Part shown: piece by piece, positions 1-12,273 of the stretch
How positions within the stretch are numbered: the stretch's first letter is position 1
Layout: every line of letters begins with the position of its first letter
Source of the DNA: Cephalotus follicularis
Lineage: Eukaryota; Streptophyta; Magnoliopsida; Oxalidales; Cephalotaceae
Length of the DNA stretch: 64,000 nt
Assembly: GCA_001972305.1 (NCBI GenBank)
Contig: BDDD01001764.1
Location: 257,626 to 321,625 of the forward strand
Direction: 5' to 3'
Made by a program: the position numbers and the translations under genes
The notes under the pieces: model-generated
What the model was told of the DNA's origin: nothing
The model's input: the letters and a program-made list of their open reading frames with translations, nothing else
Databases searched by the model: none

Positions 1-843
1 TTTGGAAGGACTTTGGAATGATATGGACGCTGAATGATAATGGAATTGTGTTGCGATCATATGGATGTGGCTAGTAAATGGTGTCTATGGAAAAAGGGAA
101 TGTTTCTAAATGCTAGTTCTCATAGCATGGTTTATATCGATTGTCATGCATACATCTCTCATATGTCATACTTATCTGCTGCACTCCTATATGTACCTTG
201 CATATGTATATCCTACAAGACCTTCGGGTTGCTGACCCATTGCATTGTATTGTAATGTAATGCATCAGGTTCAGGTCCAGGTTTGGCACAGGATAAACCG
301 TAGGGTGAGGATCTACATCTCCTCTGACCTACTTTGTATAAATGTTGTAATTGTAAATGGATAGATATTGAATATGGATGTGTATATGGTTATTGTATAA
401 GAGAACATCTAAAGATGAAATCAAGATATGTTTTGTTTCTGTATTTGACCTACCGGCTTGTGGCAGTGCTTAAGATTTACATGCATGTTGATGTAAAGGA
501 AAAGGATGGGTCCATATATTTATATTATTACTGATTTTCTCCTACGGGAGTGTGGTTATTGACGGTTGAGCCCATATATGGATTGTGTTTTTCTTTACAG
601 GGGGATATAGTCCGATAAACGAATACTTCATGTCGAAATATCGGGATATTTTAATAGTTAGAATATATTCAATATGATTCTTCCGCTTGTTTAACTTTGA
701 TTTAAAGTCTTATATGTATAGCACTTTGGAATATGATTGATAAATGATATGGAGTATGATTTATATTTGATTGAAGGGACTGAATGAATGGTATCTCACG
801 CGTCGAATCGTGGGGGATTGCCTTCGCGGTTCAGGGCGTGACA
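1..843 (+). repeat. 3' part of the 5' LTR of the F1 element
   Basis: The segment aligns from its first base with 3642-4498, with scattered substitutions and small indels. It ends in GGGCGTGACA, two bases before the primer site. The missing 5' part lies left of the window. Small ORFs inside it are chance frames with no recognisable product. Confidence 0.9.
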
Positions 844-846
844 GCT

Positions 847-858
847 TGGTATCAGAGC
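847..858 (+). other. Primer binding site (initiator tRNA-Met) of the F1 element
   Basis: TGGTATCAGAGC, complementary to the 3' end of plant initiator tRNA-Met, lies just after the LTR end. This fixes the element as plus strand. Confidence 0.92.
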
Positions 859-1377
859 CGGTCCTATGCTGGATACGCAAGGATAGCGTCCTCTGCTAGT
901 GGAATTGAGATTGATTGATTGAGTTAAAGTGCTATAGTTGGAGTTACTTGGAGTAGAGGAATAATAAGTGTTACATCGAATATCTTGGAATTATGGTTAT
1001 GAAAGTTGATAACTGATTGTTGTTTCTTATACAAGGTAGAATATGGAATGTCGACGCGGAAGAACCGCAAGAGGAGATAGAGTTGGGCCAACAACTGGAC
1101 GGGCCCGAGCTAATAGAATTGTCTAAAAGGAAAGTACAGCTCAAGAGGCAGAACATGTTGCTTCGGTTCAAGAAGTGCCTAGAGATTATTTAATGAGAGA
1201 TGCATGGCATGATGACCAAATGAATTGAATGGTGTAGCGACAAACGACTGCGAATTGACGGTAACCAATGTGAGGCTAAGTTTATTGAGAATAGCACCTC
1301 ATATGGAAAGCAAAGAAGATGGATGGCATTGTACCTCAGTTGTTTTAACCTGGGGAATCACGGGACGAGATTTCTCT
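859..1377 (+). pseudogene. Short F1 interior with a possible gag N-terminal remnant
   Basis: About 520 bp lie between the primer site and the polypurine tract. An ATG at 1048 opens a basic peptide (MSTRKNRKRR) that meets a stop at once. An overlapping frame then runs to 1228 with one further stop and reads like the leader of a retrotransposon gag. No zinc knuckle or pol motif follows. I infer a truncated gag start that may be kept only because RNA packaging signals overlap it. It could equally be unrelated filler. Confidence 0.4.
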
Positions 1378-1389
1378 AAGGGGGGAGGA
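1378..1389 (+). other. Polypurine tract of the F1 element
   Basis: AAGGGGGGAGGA directly precedes the TG start of the 3' LTR at 1390, as expected for the plus-strand primer. Confidence 0.88.
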
Positions 1390-4300
1390 TGTAGTGCCCC
1401 GAATATATATATAATAAATAGAAAAAAAAGAAAAGAAAACGCCAGGCACTTTAACGAGTCAAAGAGAGGGAGACGCGAGAGAGAGAACGGGAGACAGGGA
1501 GCGGGAGTGAGAGAGAGACGCCGGAGAAGATGATGATGCCGACGAGCGAACGACGCAGGTCCTCCCCTGCCAACGGTAAGCTCCTTCCTTCTGCTCTCTT
1601 TTCTTTTCTTTCCACTATCGCCCGATGCCCTGCCACTGCCGTGCACTCCACCGTCGGAAACCATCACGGGTAGAGCGGGTTTTGGTTGTGACGACTAGCT
1701 CTGCCCCTTTTGGTGGCTGTTGAGGCATTGTTCGGCCGAAAACGGCCGAGAATGGTTGACTGAGTTAAGCCAGCGAGCTTGACTCGCTACCTACTGTGAC
1801 CGCCGGTTCCTTTGCGAGTCTCGGCGAGTTTAAGGCGGGGATGTGTTAATATGAAGATGGTGTGGTGTTTTTGGGTGGTGGTCGCCGTTGGTTGTGGATG
1901 TGCGATTCACGGCGAGTCACGGCTACCAGTGCATAGATTGGCCAATTTGGAGCCGGTTTATGGCATAGCCGGAGTTTAGATGGGTTGGCCGGAATTTGGC
2001 CGAAACTCCGGTGATGATAATTTGTATTTGCTACCTATGCGTAGATCATAACGGAATGTGATGGTTATTGCAGTGATACAAGAGAAAGAGAATTTTGTTG
2101 ACACAAGATGGAGTTGTGCTCGTAACGACGAGTGAAGCTTAGAGGAGGTAGCGATTCATTGATTCTACTGCAAGTCCTCATGACTCACAAGCTCGACTGT
2201 TAATAGGTAGGTATACATATGCTTCGATGGAACATGCCCAGATGACTAGTGACTTGATCTCATTCGTATACGCCAGTATGGGATGGTAGTATACGAATGG
2301 TTGATCACTAGAGTGCGGTTTTACAGTTTTACTTGCATTCATGCATTTTGAATGGATGGTATGGATTGTTATGCTATTCATTGATGATTGTGTGCTAAGC
2401 GAATTGTTATGGTCATGCATGATTGCTGATTGTATGGCTTAATGAATTATGTACGGGTATAATAGACAAATGACTGATTCAATGAATTGAAAGGGACACG
2501 TGACTGGACCCTAAGTGGGGACACGCGACTTGACCATTAATGTAATTGAGGGACACCTGACCAGACCCTAAGTGGGGACACGCGACTGGACCATTAATGT
2601 AAATGAGGGACATGTGACTGGACCCGAAGTGGGACACGCGATTGGACCATTAATGTAATTGAGGACACAATTGAAAATGGTTTATGGAAATGGTTTTCAA
2701 ATGGTTTTGACGGATGTGGATCCTATGTGATCCTTTATGGTTAGGTCCCTATCTTTTAAATGGACTATGGTTATGGGTACAACATGATTATAGCTATGAT
2801 TATTGATTCTTATTGTTTGAGACTTAATAAGATAACCCATTCACAATCTTCATTTCCGTCATGGGGATTATGAGTGTCAATTCACATCTTATGAAATTAA
2901 CGGAATATGGTATCATAGGCTGGGACACTATGTGAACAAGCCTTATGGTTATGGTAAGGTTTATTGGGATCAAGTGAACAAGCCATCTGGTATGGATCAT
3001 GTGGTTAGTGTTATCTCAACCTCACATGTCTACAACACAGAGTGTGTGTAGACATGAGATGGACCTTATGGATTGTTTGACCAATGGTATGGTTATGGAT
3101 TTTTATGGATTGTCTGCAGGCTTATGGCCTTTGATGTGATCAGGATTAGCTAAGTATACCCCCGCTTATGGACGGTTGGTATATTGAAGCTGTCCGCAAT
3201 TGTCATTCATATACATGACATTCCATCGCATATGGATATATTGTTCACTACATGGCATATGATTTGATGGTTATTTTTGTTACATGCATAGCATACTACT
3301 ACCCATTTGCATGCATGACATATCGTTACATTGTTGCAATACATGGCCTATAGTATAGCCATCCGCCATATGGATACGGTATGAGTAAGGAACGTATAAG
3401 GAATGGTTATGGATCATACGACTGTGGATCGTACGATTATGGTGCGGATTATGATGGTATATGGATATTGATGGTAGCCGTAGCTAGAGAGACCGGTGTT
3501 AGAGAAGTTCCATCTTCTCTTCCCTGTTCTACTTACGAATGCTACTCTAGTCTACCAGTGGAATGATGACCTCTGCCTAGGATGCCAAGGGCGCTTAGTC
3601 TGTTATCTCAGCAAGGAAGGCCGAGAAAAGCTTATATATGCTTTAGAAGGACTTTGAAATGATATGGATGCCGAATGATAATGGAATTGTCTTGGTATCA
3701 TATGGACATGCTTAGTAAATGGTGTTTATGGAAAATGGGCATTTTTCTAAATGCTAGTTCTCATAGGATGGTTTATATCGATTGTCATGCATACAGTCTC
3801 ATATGTCATACTTATCTGCTGCACTCCTATATGTACCTTGCGTATGTATATCCTACACAACCTTCGGGTTGCTGACCCGTTGCATTGTATTGTAATGTAA
3901 TGGGTCAGGTTCAGGTCCAGGTATTGCACAGCAGTGATCAGTCGGGCTAAACCGCAGGGTAAGGATCTACATCTCCTCTGACCTACTTTGTATAAATGTG
4001 GTAATTGTAAATGGACAGATATTGAATATGGATGTGTATATGGTTATTGCATAAGAGGCAAATCTAAAGATGAAATCGAGATATGTTTTATTTCTATATT
4101 TGACCTGTCGGCTTGTGGCTGTGCTTAAGATTTATATATGTGTTGATGTAAAGGACATGGATGGGTCCATATATTGTGATTATTACTGATTTCCTCCTAC
4201 GGTAATGTTGTTATTGGGGGCTGAGCCCATATATCAAATATGTTTTTCTTTACAGGGGGATATAGTCCGATAAGCGAATACTTCATGCCGAAAGTTCAGG

Positions 4301-4498
4301 AGATTTTAAGAGTTAGAATATATTCAATGTGATTCTTCCGCTTGTATGACTTTTATTTAAAGTCTTATATGTATATCACTTTTGAATATGATTGATAAAT
4401 GATATTGAGTATGATTTATATTTTATTGAACGGACTGAATGGATGGTATCTCACGCGTCAGATCGTGGGGGTTTGCCTTCGAGGTTCGGGGCATGACA
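1390..4498 (+). repeat. 3' LTR of the F1 element, 3.1 kb
   Basis: It starts TGTAGTGCCCCG after a polypurine tract and ends in CATGACA. The last 850 bp match the window's opening bases. Blocks such as CTGCAGGCTTATGGCC (near 3115) and the closing GGTATCTCACGCGTC recur in the solo LTR at 41476-44988, which defines the family. No credible ORF is present. A 57-bp tandem repeat lies at 2493-2662. Unlike the F1 solo copy it contains no GTCGAC array. Confidence 0.9.
2493..2662 (+). repeat. 57-bp tandem repeat, three copies, in the F1 LTR
   Basis: Units begin at 2493, 2550 and 2607 (57, 57 and 56 bp). Each contains two related half-motifs of the form GGACACGYGACYGGACC followed by CTAAGTG or CATTAATG. 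A fourth copy starts and fades after 2662. The first half-motif of unit 1 contains the palindrome CACGTG. Confidence 0.93.
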
Positions 4499-5471
4499 CC
4501 AAAAAAGAAATTTTTACATCAATGGAAAGCACATTACTCGTACATTGATCACAACAAAAAAATATATCAAAGTGTGATCCAAGTTGGCTTTCATACCATT
4601 TATTTGTTTCATTACAAAATGGCAACACTTAATCTAACCCAAACAAGAAAACCCTAAAACGTAATGGATTTGCTATAAACAAAACCTAATGCCAAGATCA
4701 CTTTGATCAACACTTTGACATACCAAAAGATAAAACGAAAAAGGAAAGGAGAAAGATAAGTAACTCTTACTATTAAAGTTCTTTAACGCCTTATAAATCT
4801 TTTCAAAACCTATCTTACGTCAATGCTCCTGAATAGCAAAGGATATGCTATCTCCAAGAGGATCCTTACCAAGTGAGAAGCAAGAGTGAGTGTATGATGG
4901 AGGGACTAAAATTTCGGTCACGCTAGTCTTTTACCAAGGTGAGATGCTAGTCCCAAAAGCCTTAGTCAAAAAAGGAATCTTAGAAAAAATGAAATGTTAA
5001 GCCTTAGTCTCATAACACACTTGCTTTATATGGTAAGTAATGGTCAGGACTTGTTACTTTATGACTTTACCAAGTCAAAGGTAAATAAGTGATGAGAATG
5101 GATAACATGATTAATCTCATTAATTACATAGATTATGTCAAAAGCACATTCAATTCAACTAATTACATTAGCATAATTAATTAATTCTTCAATTAATTAT
5201 CTCTCTCGAATTCTCTTGCATTCTCACACTTGTATTGTGTGTGACTCTATCGGTTCATAATTATGCTAGATATAGGATTAATCATAACCCTTGTGATTGT
5301 CCAATTATTCATTCCTAATCGCATTAGAAATTTATAATCAAAATAAAAGAATTAAACCTTGATTTTAATTCCTTATTACAAGTGATTAATAATATTTTCA
5401 TCTCGGTTATCCTAATGATCAACATTGACATCTAGATGCATATTGACCCCCAGGTAATATGAATACAACCT
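4499..5471 (-). repeat. Old Ty1/copia LTR-like sequence, segment 1
   Basis: AT-rich sequence between the F1 element and E1. Together with 24279-24861 and 46092-46320 it forms one continuous minus-strand stretch once the younger insertions are removed, because E1 and E4 each have matching TSDs at the joins. On the minus strand it would start TGTTAGGGAT next to a copia gag remnant. No coding sequence is seen. Confidence 0.5.
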
Positions 5472-5476
5472 TGAAC

Positions 5477-7713
5477 TATAATAACAACAATTTTAATTCG
5501 ATGTATATTGTATAAATAATGAAGAAATATACATTGATTTGAAATTAACGCTTGATTATCTTTTTATTTAAGCTAATTATGGTTATTGAGGGTTCAACTG
5601 AATGAGTTAAGGGGATAAAAGAAAGTAAATTGGAAGTTATGTGAAATAGCCTTAAGAGCTAAAATCTGACGCATAGACGTTGACGCTAACGAATGACGTT
5701 GACGCCCTAAACCTGACATGTGTTTTAACACGGGTTGATCAAAGGAGACCCTTTGAGCGTTGACGCCAAGTTATGATGTCGACTCCATCGAGTGGGAATT
5801 AAAAAGGGATAAATGTTAACGCAATGCACGGAGCCTGTTAGCACTATGAAGGAAGGTCAACGCCAAGAGTTGACTTCGATGCCTAAACTGTTAGTAGAAT
5901 AAGAAAAAGCACTGACAGAAGACGCGTGAAGGACAAGTGAGAAACACTTTATCTCTTCCCTATGCTCTGCACTGACATAAGGGAAGATAGAAGTGACTAA
6001 TGGTTTGCAATATTGCCAGAGAGAAGGAGAGGAAGGACGCATGGCACCTGTATGCGGGTGGAAGGGAGAGAAAAAAGAGAACTCCTCCATAAAGCACACC
6101 CTCACTTGCATCTTCTTCTACCTGCACCGTAAGAAAGAAGTAGAAAGAAAATAGAGAGATAAGAAGGGTTATTCCTCCACTGTTGAGTCGGGAAGAGAAA
6201 CTTGGGAACCGAAGCTTGGAACCTGGACTTGGAGTAACCGGACGAGATCGGGAAGCTTGAAGAAGCTGGTCAATAAAGCCTAAAGAGGTGGACATCGATT
6301 CCAAACTTCGAATCAGAGGTAGGGTTATGACATGTATATGAAGATATAGCATGTATGTTGTGTCATGATAGTTCATCTGTGCTTGCATGTTGATGTTAAT
6401 TGTTGAATCCAAGCTTGCATGAGTTGGTTTTGTATTGCATATCCTGTGGCGTTTGATTTTCGTTGATGCCAATGCGTGCACGTTAACGCTTTATTGAAAT
6501 GATCGACTGTTTGCCTGGTTGTGTTTTATTCTCGTCGACGCCAAGAAAGGATAGTGTTGACGTTTATAGCTACTGGTTTAGAAAATGTCGATGCCAATAT
6601 ATATACGTTGACGCGTAAGGTTCCTACCTTATCGTGTTGTTGCAAAAGAGGAATGTTAACGCTTATGGTTCCTACCTTAACGCGTTTACGTCTATGGGTA
6701 ACGTTGACGCCTATATGCTCATCAATGCCTAGGATACACGTTAACACCTTCAGAACAGTTGATGTTATCCTGTTTGTGCACTGGTTTACGTTAACGCCAA
6801 AAGAGGAAACACGTTGACGCCTATATACACGTCGATGCCTAAAATGCACGTTAACGCCATGCTGGATTAGTGGATATTCGATACTGTTTATGCTTAATCG
6901 TATTGCTTACCGTTGGATCCTTGAACTGTTATTGTTATACTGATATGCAATTACATATTTCTACTTCTACTGTTATAGATAACTTATATCTATTAAGTAT
7001 TTTACACAAATACTACTGTTTCGAGGATTTTAAACTACTGTGTGCTATATGCACAATTAAAGGTTTTCAACTACTATTTGCAAAAGAAAACCTAGTGTTA
7101 CTGTATTTTACTGTTTTCTTCCTATAAGAGGTACTGCCACTGTTACTGTTTATTGTTCACCAAGTGAGAATCACTCTTTCCACTGTAGTAATTTTCCCCC
7201 AATGAGAGGCACTATTACTGACTGTTTACTGTTTTTCAAAAATGAGGTTTTGTAGAACTTTTTTCTGTTTTCTCAAAAGAAAACTACTGTTGTATTACAT
7301 TATATATGTAATATCTATACTGGACTATACTGTTTGTGATTGATAGGTTCTAAGGGTCACGTGATCGAAGTGTGTCACAGACTACGGCGGTGAGCCTAGG
7401 TGCCAAGAGTTGGCTAGAGCTTTACACCAACTTTTCTGCATTGCATATCGTGACTGTTAGCTACTTACTAAATGCCAGCAATACTATTTACCTTTTCTCG
7501 CATCATCGGAGTGCATGGTGTTAGTTAGGTGGTGCGTAGTTGGGCCTAGGAGTTTGCTACATGTGACACCCACTACTGGTCTTCGGACTATTGATTGTTT
7601 GTACCCTTGTGCGGTATTCTTGATAACTGGCTGATTGAAGCCACATAGCATGGTTGCTTATACATGTTGATTGATACATATACTGTTTTAAAATATAAAA
7701 TGTCATGCATGAT

Positions 7714-7753
<40 letters not shown>

Positions 7754-8109
7754 CATTCATGCATATCTCCTGCTTAGCCAAGTGAGGACAACAACTAACA
7801 CCTACAATTATAGATTAACGAAGGCAATTGGACTAGTGCTGTTGAAGCTTCGAGATGAAGGATTTTGTTTTATGGTTGTTGTTAAAACTGAAAGTGTAAT
7901 AAGTCATACTCCGTTATGTTATATTTACATTTCTGATATGTAATATATAACTTGTATTGTACTTGGTAAGCGTGTAGTATGGGCTGCATGCGGATACATT
8001 AAATAATCCAGTATATCGACTGCTTCATCAAAGTTTTAATTTTTTGATTATTTTGATAAATACTGAATGAACTAATAACCATGTGTTAAACTGAAAACGC
8101 GGTGTGGCA
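5477..8109 (+). repeat. 5' LTR of E1 (family F2)
   Basis: The start TATAATAACAACAATTTT matches the TGTAATAACC start seen at 58634 and, reversed, at 11181, with TG mutated to TA. It ends GGTGTGGCA before the primer site. It is 2,633 bp, against about 2,616 bp for the two halves of the 3' LTR. Clusters of GTCGACGCC, GTTGACGCC and GTTAACGCC occur at 5666-5870 and 6485-6860. ORFs inside it are chance frames. Confidence 0.87.
7717..7750 (+). repeat. (AT)17 microsatellite
   Basis: Seventeen AT units. The matching place in the other LTR (near 23906) has about six, so the tract changed length after insertion. Confidence 0.95.
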
Positions 8110-8113
8110 AGCA

Positions 8114-8125
8114 TGGTATCAGAGC
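8114..8125 (+). other. Primer binding site (tRNA-Met) of E1
   Basis: TGGTATCAGAGC lies four bases after the LTR end. Confidence 0.93.
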
Positions 8126-8221
8126 TTATATTAAATTATAAGCTATTGCTGGGATACTATCCTCGGCAACTAAGTAAATTGTTTCCTTGTGATTAATACC
8201 ATTCACCTTATAGGAAACATT

Positions 8222-9526
8222 ATGGCTAGCCGGAGAGGTTGACGGGGAAGGCATAGAGCCGAAGAAGTGGATAATGCCCTGCAAGTGAATGAAGGAGGAA
8301 ATTTTCCCCAGATGAATGAAGAAGGAAATGTCCCATAGATGAATTAAAGAGGAAACATGCCGCAGATGTATGAAGGAGGAAATGCTCCACCAGTACACGA
8401 TGATAGGAGTACTTTTGATGACATGGCTGATCATTTTCAACAAAAGTTACAAGCCAACAAGGCGAATATGGAACAGTTGCAGAAAATGTATGAAGTTAAC
8501 CAAGCATACCAGCGAGCTCCTAAAGTTTATAATGCCGGTGTACTTGCCAGAGACTTGGAGAGGTTCATGAGGCAGAATCCTCCAATGTTCATGGGAGAAC
8601 TTGATGCTACTGTAGTGGAAAAATGGATGAAGGATATGGAGAAAATATTTACTGCACTGGAGTGTACTAATGAGTAGCAGTTGAATTTTGCAATGTACCG
8701 CTTATGGGGAGAGGCTACCCATTGGTGGGAAATGATCGAAGCAAAGTGGGAATCTCTTAATCTTGGCAGGACTTGGGACAGATTCAAGATAGAGTTCTCG
8801 GATGCTTATGTTCCACAGATGGAGCGTGATAGGAGGGAGACTGAACTATTGGAGTTACGTCAAGGAGACATGATTGTAGCTCAATATAAAACCAGATTCA
8901 TTGAACTTGCAAGGCACATGCCCTATCTAGTGGAAGGAGAGTCAAGGAATATAAGGAGGTTTTTGAAGGGCCTTAGACCTAATATCCGATCTAAGCTGGT
9001 GGCAGTATAGCTGACTTCTTTTGTTGACATTACCGGGAGGGCAAGAATTTTCGAGGCTGATGCTAATGAGAGAAGGATGGAAAGATCTCGTGGTTCTCAA
9101 TCAAGACCTGCTTCTTCACAAGGACAGGGAAGTAATAATCCCGAAGGGTCACCAAAGTCTGGCAACAGGGGACAAGGAGGTTCTCGACGAAATACTTCTC
9201 GTTCAAGAACTCCTAACTGAAACAGCCAACAGAGTTCTGAAGTGTGTAGTTTTTGTGGGATTTTGAACCACAATGAAAGTGTATGCTGGAAGAAATTGGG
9301 GAAGTGTTTGAGATGTGGCTTGCAAGAACATCAATTGAAGGATTGTCCAATAGTGAGAGAGCAAATGCATAATCAAGGAAGTGGTGCGGTTGTCCAAGCG
9401 CGAAGGGATACTGGAAAGGGAGTTGTGAAAGGTGGGGTCTATACATCATCTAAGGATGATGTACCAGAGTCTACTATTGTTGTTGGAGGTACCATTTCAT
9501 GTATGGTATATTGGCTCACGTGTTGA
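8222..9526 (+). pseudogene. E1 gag, broken
   Basis: Starts at ATG 8222 (MASRRG) and meets a stop at once. Readable pieces in shifting frames lie at 8357-8677, 8681-9010, 9021-9200 and 9242-9526. They match the E3 gag: a middle region with the alpha-helical Retrotrans_gag pattern (AVYRLWG...WWE), then a basic Ser/Arg/Gln linker. Two CCHC zinc knuckles follow at about 9245-9352 (CSFCGILNHNESVC and CLRCGLQEHQLKDC). Gag forms the virus-like particle and binds the RNA. Several stops and frameshifts make it non-functional. Confidence 0.88.
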
Positions 9527-9894
9527 TTGACCCTGGAGCTACACATTAATTCATTGCATCATATTTTATGTGTAACTTGCATTGTGCGACTGGTTGCTTG
9601 CCTTACGTGTTGGAAGTGAGTACTCCAACCGTAGACAGTTTATAGACTGATACTGTGATAAATGAGTGTGGGATCACAATAGCTGGGGTTCAATTATCAT
9701 CTGATCTGATTGTACTGCCGATTCGAGATTTTGATGTTATCTTGGGATGGACTGGCGTTATGCTCATCTTGCTTTTGTTGACTGTTACAATAAGGTAGTG
9801 ACTTTTCATCTGTCAGATGGAACCGTATTTCTGTTCGTGGGAGAGAACAATGTTTTTGCTCCGATTATTTCTTACACCCGAGAATTTAAATATC
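9527..9894 (+). pseudogene. E1 protease, broken, cut by the inversion
   Basis: The aspartic protease motif VLIDPGATH is followed by a stop where E3 has SF. A downstream LG.DW block (near 9745) marks the end of the fold and contains a frameshift. The sequence breaks at 9894, where the matching E3 reading continues into RT. That continuation is found on the minus strand ending at 22944. It would have processed the gag-pol polyprotein. Confidence 0.8.
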
Positions 9895-11181
9895 ATCAAC
9901 TGTTCTGAAAGCATTAGCGTGTATCCTAGGCGTTGACTAGTATGTAGGCATCAACGTTACCCGTAGATGTCAACACGTTAAGGTAGGAACCTTGAGCGTT
10001 AACATTCCTCTTTAGCATCAACGCGATACGGTAGGAACCTTACGCATCAAGGTATATATATTGCGTCGACGTTTTCTAAATCAGTAGATATAAACGTCAA
10101 CCCTATTCTTCCTTGGCGACGACAAGAATCAAACGTAACCTGGCAAACAGTCGACCATTTTAATAAGGCGTTAACGTGCACGCATTAGCATCGACGAAAA
10201 TCAAACGCCACAGGATATGCAGTACAAAACCAACTCAAGCAATCATGGATTCAACAGTTAACATCAACATGCAAGCACAAATGAACTATCATGACACAAC
10301 ATACATGCTATATCTTCATATAATGTCATAACTCTACCTCTGATTCCAAGTTTTGAATTGGTGTCCACCTCTTTAAGCTTTATTGACCAGCAGCTTCTTC
10401 AAGCTTCCCGATCTGGTCCGGTTACTCCAAGTCCAGGTTCCAAGCTTCGCTTCCTAAGCTTCTCTTCCCGTCTCAACAGTGGAGCAATAACCTCTATTCT
10501 CTCTCTATTTCCTTTCTCCTTTTTTCTTGCGGTGCAGGTAGAAGAAGATGCAAGTGAGGGTGTGTTTTATGGAGGAGTTCTCTTTCTCTCTCCCTTCCAC
10601 CCACATGCAGGAGCCATGCATCCTTCTCCCTCTTTCTCTCTGGCGACATTGACAGCCATCAGTCACTTCTATCTTCCCTTATGTTAGTACAGAGCATGAG
10701 GAAGAGATACAGTGTTTCTCGCTTGTCCTTCACTTGTCTTTTGTCAATGCTTTGTCATATTCTACCGACAGTTTAGGCGTCGATGTCAACTCTTGGCGTT
10801 GACCTTACTTCTTAGCACTAACAGGCTCCGTGCACTACATTAACGCTTATCCCTTTTTAATTCCCACTCGATGGTGTCGACGTCATAGCTTGGCGTCAAT
10901 GCTCAAAGCGTCTCCTTCTATCAACTCATGTTAAAACATCTGTCTGGTTTATGGCAGCGACGTCATTCGTTAGTGTCGATGTCTATGCGTTAGTTTTAGC
11001 TCTTAACGCTATTTCGCATAACTTCCAATTTACTTCAATTTATCCCCTTAACTCATTCAGTTAAATCCTCAATAACCACAATTAGCTTAAATAAAAAGAT
11101 AATCAAGCATTAAATTCAAATCAATGTATATTTATTCATTATTTATGCAACATACATTGAATTAAAATTGTGGTTATTACA
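9895..11181 (-). repeat. First half of the E1 3' LTR, inverted
   Basis: Read on minus, it starts TGTAATAACCACAATT at 11181 after a polypurine tract and matches 5477-6749 of the 5' LTR. It stops at 9895 in the middle of the LTR. The remaining half is at 22945-24273 on plus. Confidence 0.9.
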
Positions 11182-11196
11182 TTCCCCCCTCCTTAT
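11182..11196 (-). other. Polypurine tract of E1
   Basis: On minus the sequence ATAAGGAGGGGGGAA directly precedes the LTR start TGTAATAACC. Confidence 0.88.
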
Positions 11197-11214
11197 ACAA
11201 AATTCGTCCTCAAA

Positions 11215-12273
11215 TTTAGTCCTTTACATTCCGAACATGTGAGGGAATGTTTCTATCATTTCAGCTCACGTTCCCATGTAGCTTCTTTAGCTTCGTGAAA
11301 CTGCCACAGTATCTTCACCATAGGAATAGTTTTTGTGCGTAAGACTTTCTCCTTTCTGTCCAGAATCCTCATTGGCCGTTTAAGAGATATTGTCACTGAT
11401 AAATCACGGATCATAACTCAATACATGAGATGAATCATGTACATATTTCCATACCATTGATACATGAAATACGTTATGTACATTCGATAAGTTGGGTGGT
11501 AGTGCGATCTGATATGCTACTTCCCTAACTCTTTCCAGTATCTCATACGCTCCGATATAGCGTGGAGCTAACTTACCTTTCTGGCCAAATCTAGATATAC
11601 CCTTCGAAGGCAAGATTCAGAGAAAAACATGATCTCCCTTCTCAAACTCCAACTTCCATCTCCTTTTATCGGCATAACACTTTTGCCGACTTTGTGCCGC
11701 AAGTAATCTTTTCCTGAATATCTTGACCATATCAGTAGTTTCCTAAACAAGGTCTGGTCCCAACACTTGCCTTTCACCCACTTCATCCCAGCATATAGGC
11801 GATCTACACTTCCTTCCGTATAAGGCTGCATAAGGAGCCATCCCAATGCTAGAATGATAATTGTTGTTGTAGGAGAATTCAATGAGTGGAATGTGATCCT
11901 CCCAACTTCCATCAAAGTCAATAACACAATCCCAGAGCATATCTTCTGGTGTTTGGATGGTACGCTCGGATTGTTCGTCAGTCTGTGCATGGAATTCAGT
12001 ACTAAAACACAAGGTCGTTCTTATAGCTGCTTGGAACTTCCTCCAAAACCTTGAAGTAAACCTTGCATCACGGTCACAAACGATACTGACCGTCACTCCA
12101 TGTAACCTTACAATCTCCCTGATATATAATCGAGCCAATTTGTCGATGGAATAGGTCATGTTCATCGGAAGAAAGTGAGCAGACTTAGTGAGTCTGTCCA
12201 CGATAACCCACATTCCCTCATGACGATTCTGTGACCTTGGCAATCCCGACACAAACCCCAGGGTCATATTTTC
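11215..12273 (-). pseudogene. E1 integrase: catalytic core to chromodomain-like end, broken
   Basis: Minus-strand frames ending at 12267 give the catalytic core: FVSGLP, then VDRLTKSAHFLP, CDRDARFTSRFW, SERTIQTPEDML and YGRKCRSPICWDE. The GPY-like region and HNVFHVSM follow at about 11404-11613. The last part (about 11260-11400) reads ILDRKEKVLRTKTIP, VKILW and EATWE, the chromodomain-like tail of Tekay/Del elements. The usual first Asp of the DDE triad (MDF in E2) reads LGF here, so that catalytic residue is lost. Several frameshifts and stops occur. The N-terminal part lies beyond E5, at 21043. Confidence 0.9.

Larger units (their letters stand above)
1..4498 (+). mobile_element. Non-autonomous LTR retrotransposon with very long LTRs (F1, LARD-like), left part cut by window
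   Basis: Two copies of one sequence (1-843 and about 3642-4498) flank a short interior. A Met-tRNA primer site follows the first copy and a purine tract precedes the second, which runs from TG at 1390 to CA at 4498. The complete 3' LTR is 3,109 bp but the interior is only about 546 bp and holds no protease, RT or integrase. This is the layout of a large retrotransposon derivative that needs proteins from another element. The 3' flank CCAAA (4499-4503) should recur left of the window as the TSD. It sits in old copia sequence. Relatives are the solo LTR at 41476 and the LTR start at 47397. Confidence 0.88.

Noticed and set aside
1225-1667. Arg/Glu-rich ORFs on both strands near the F1 LTR start
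   Set aside because: They arise from GA/CT-rich sequence and cross the element-LTR boundary. No domain is seen.
7717-7750. AT run as an origin or matrix attachment region
   Set aside because: A plain microsatellite of different length in the sister LTR. Nothing supports a function.
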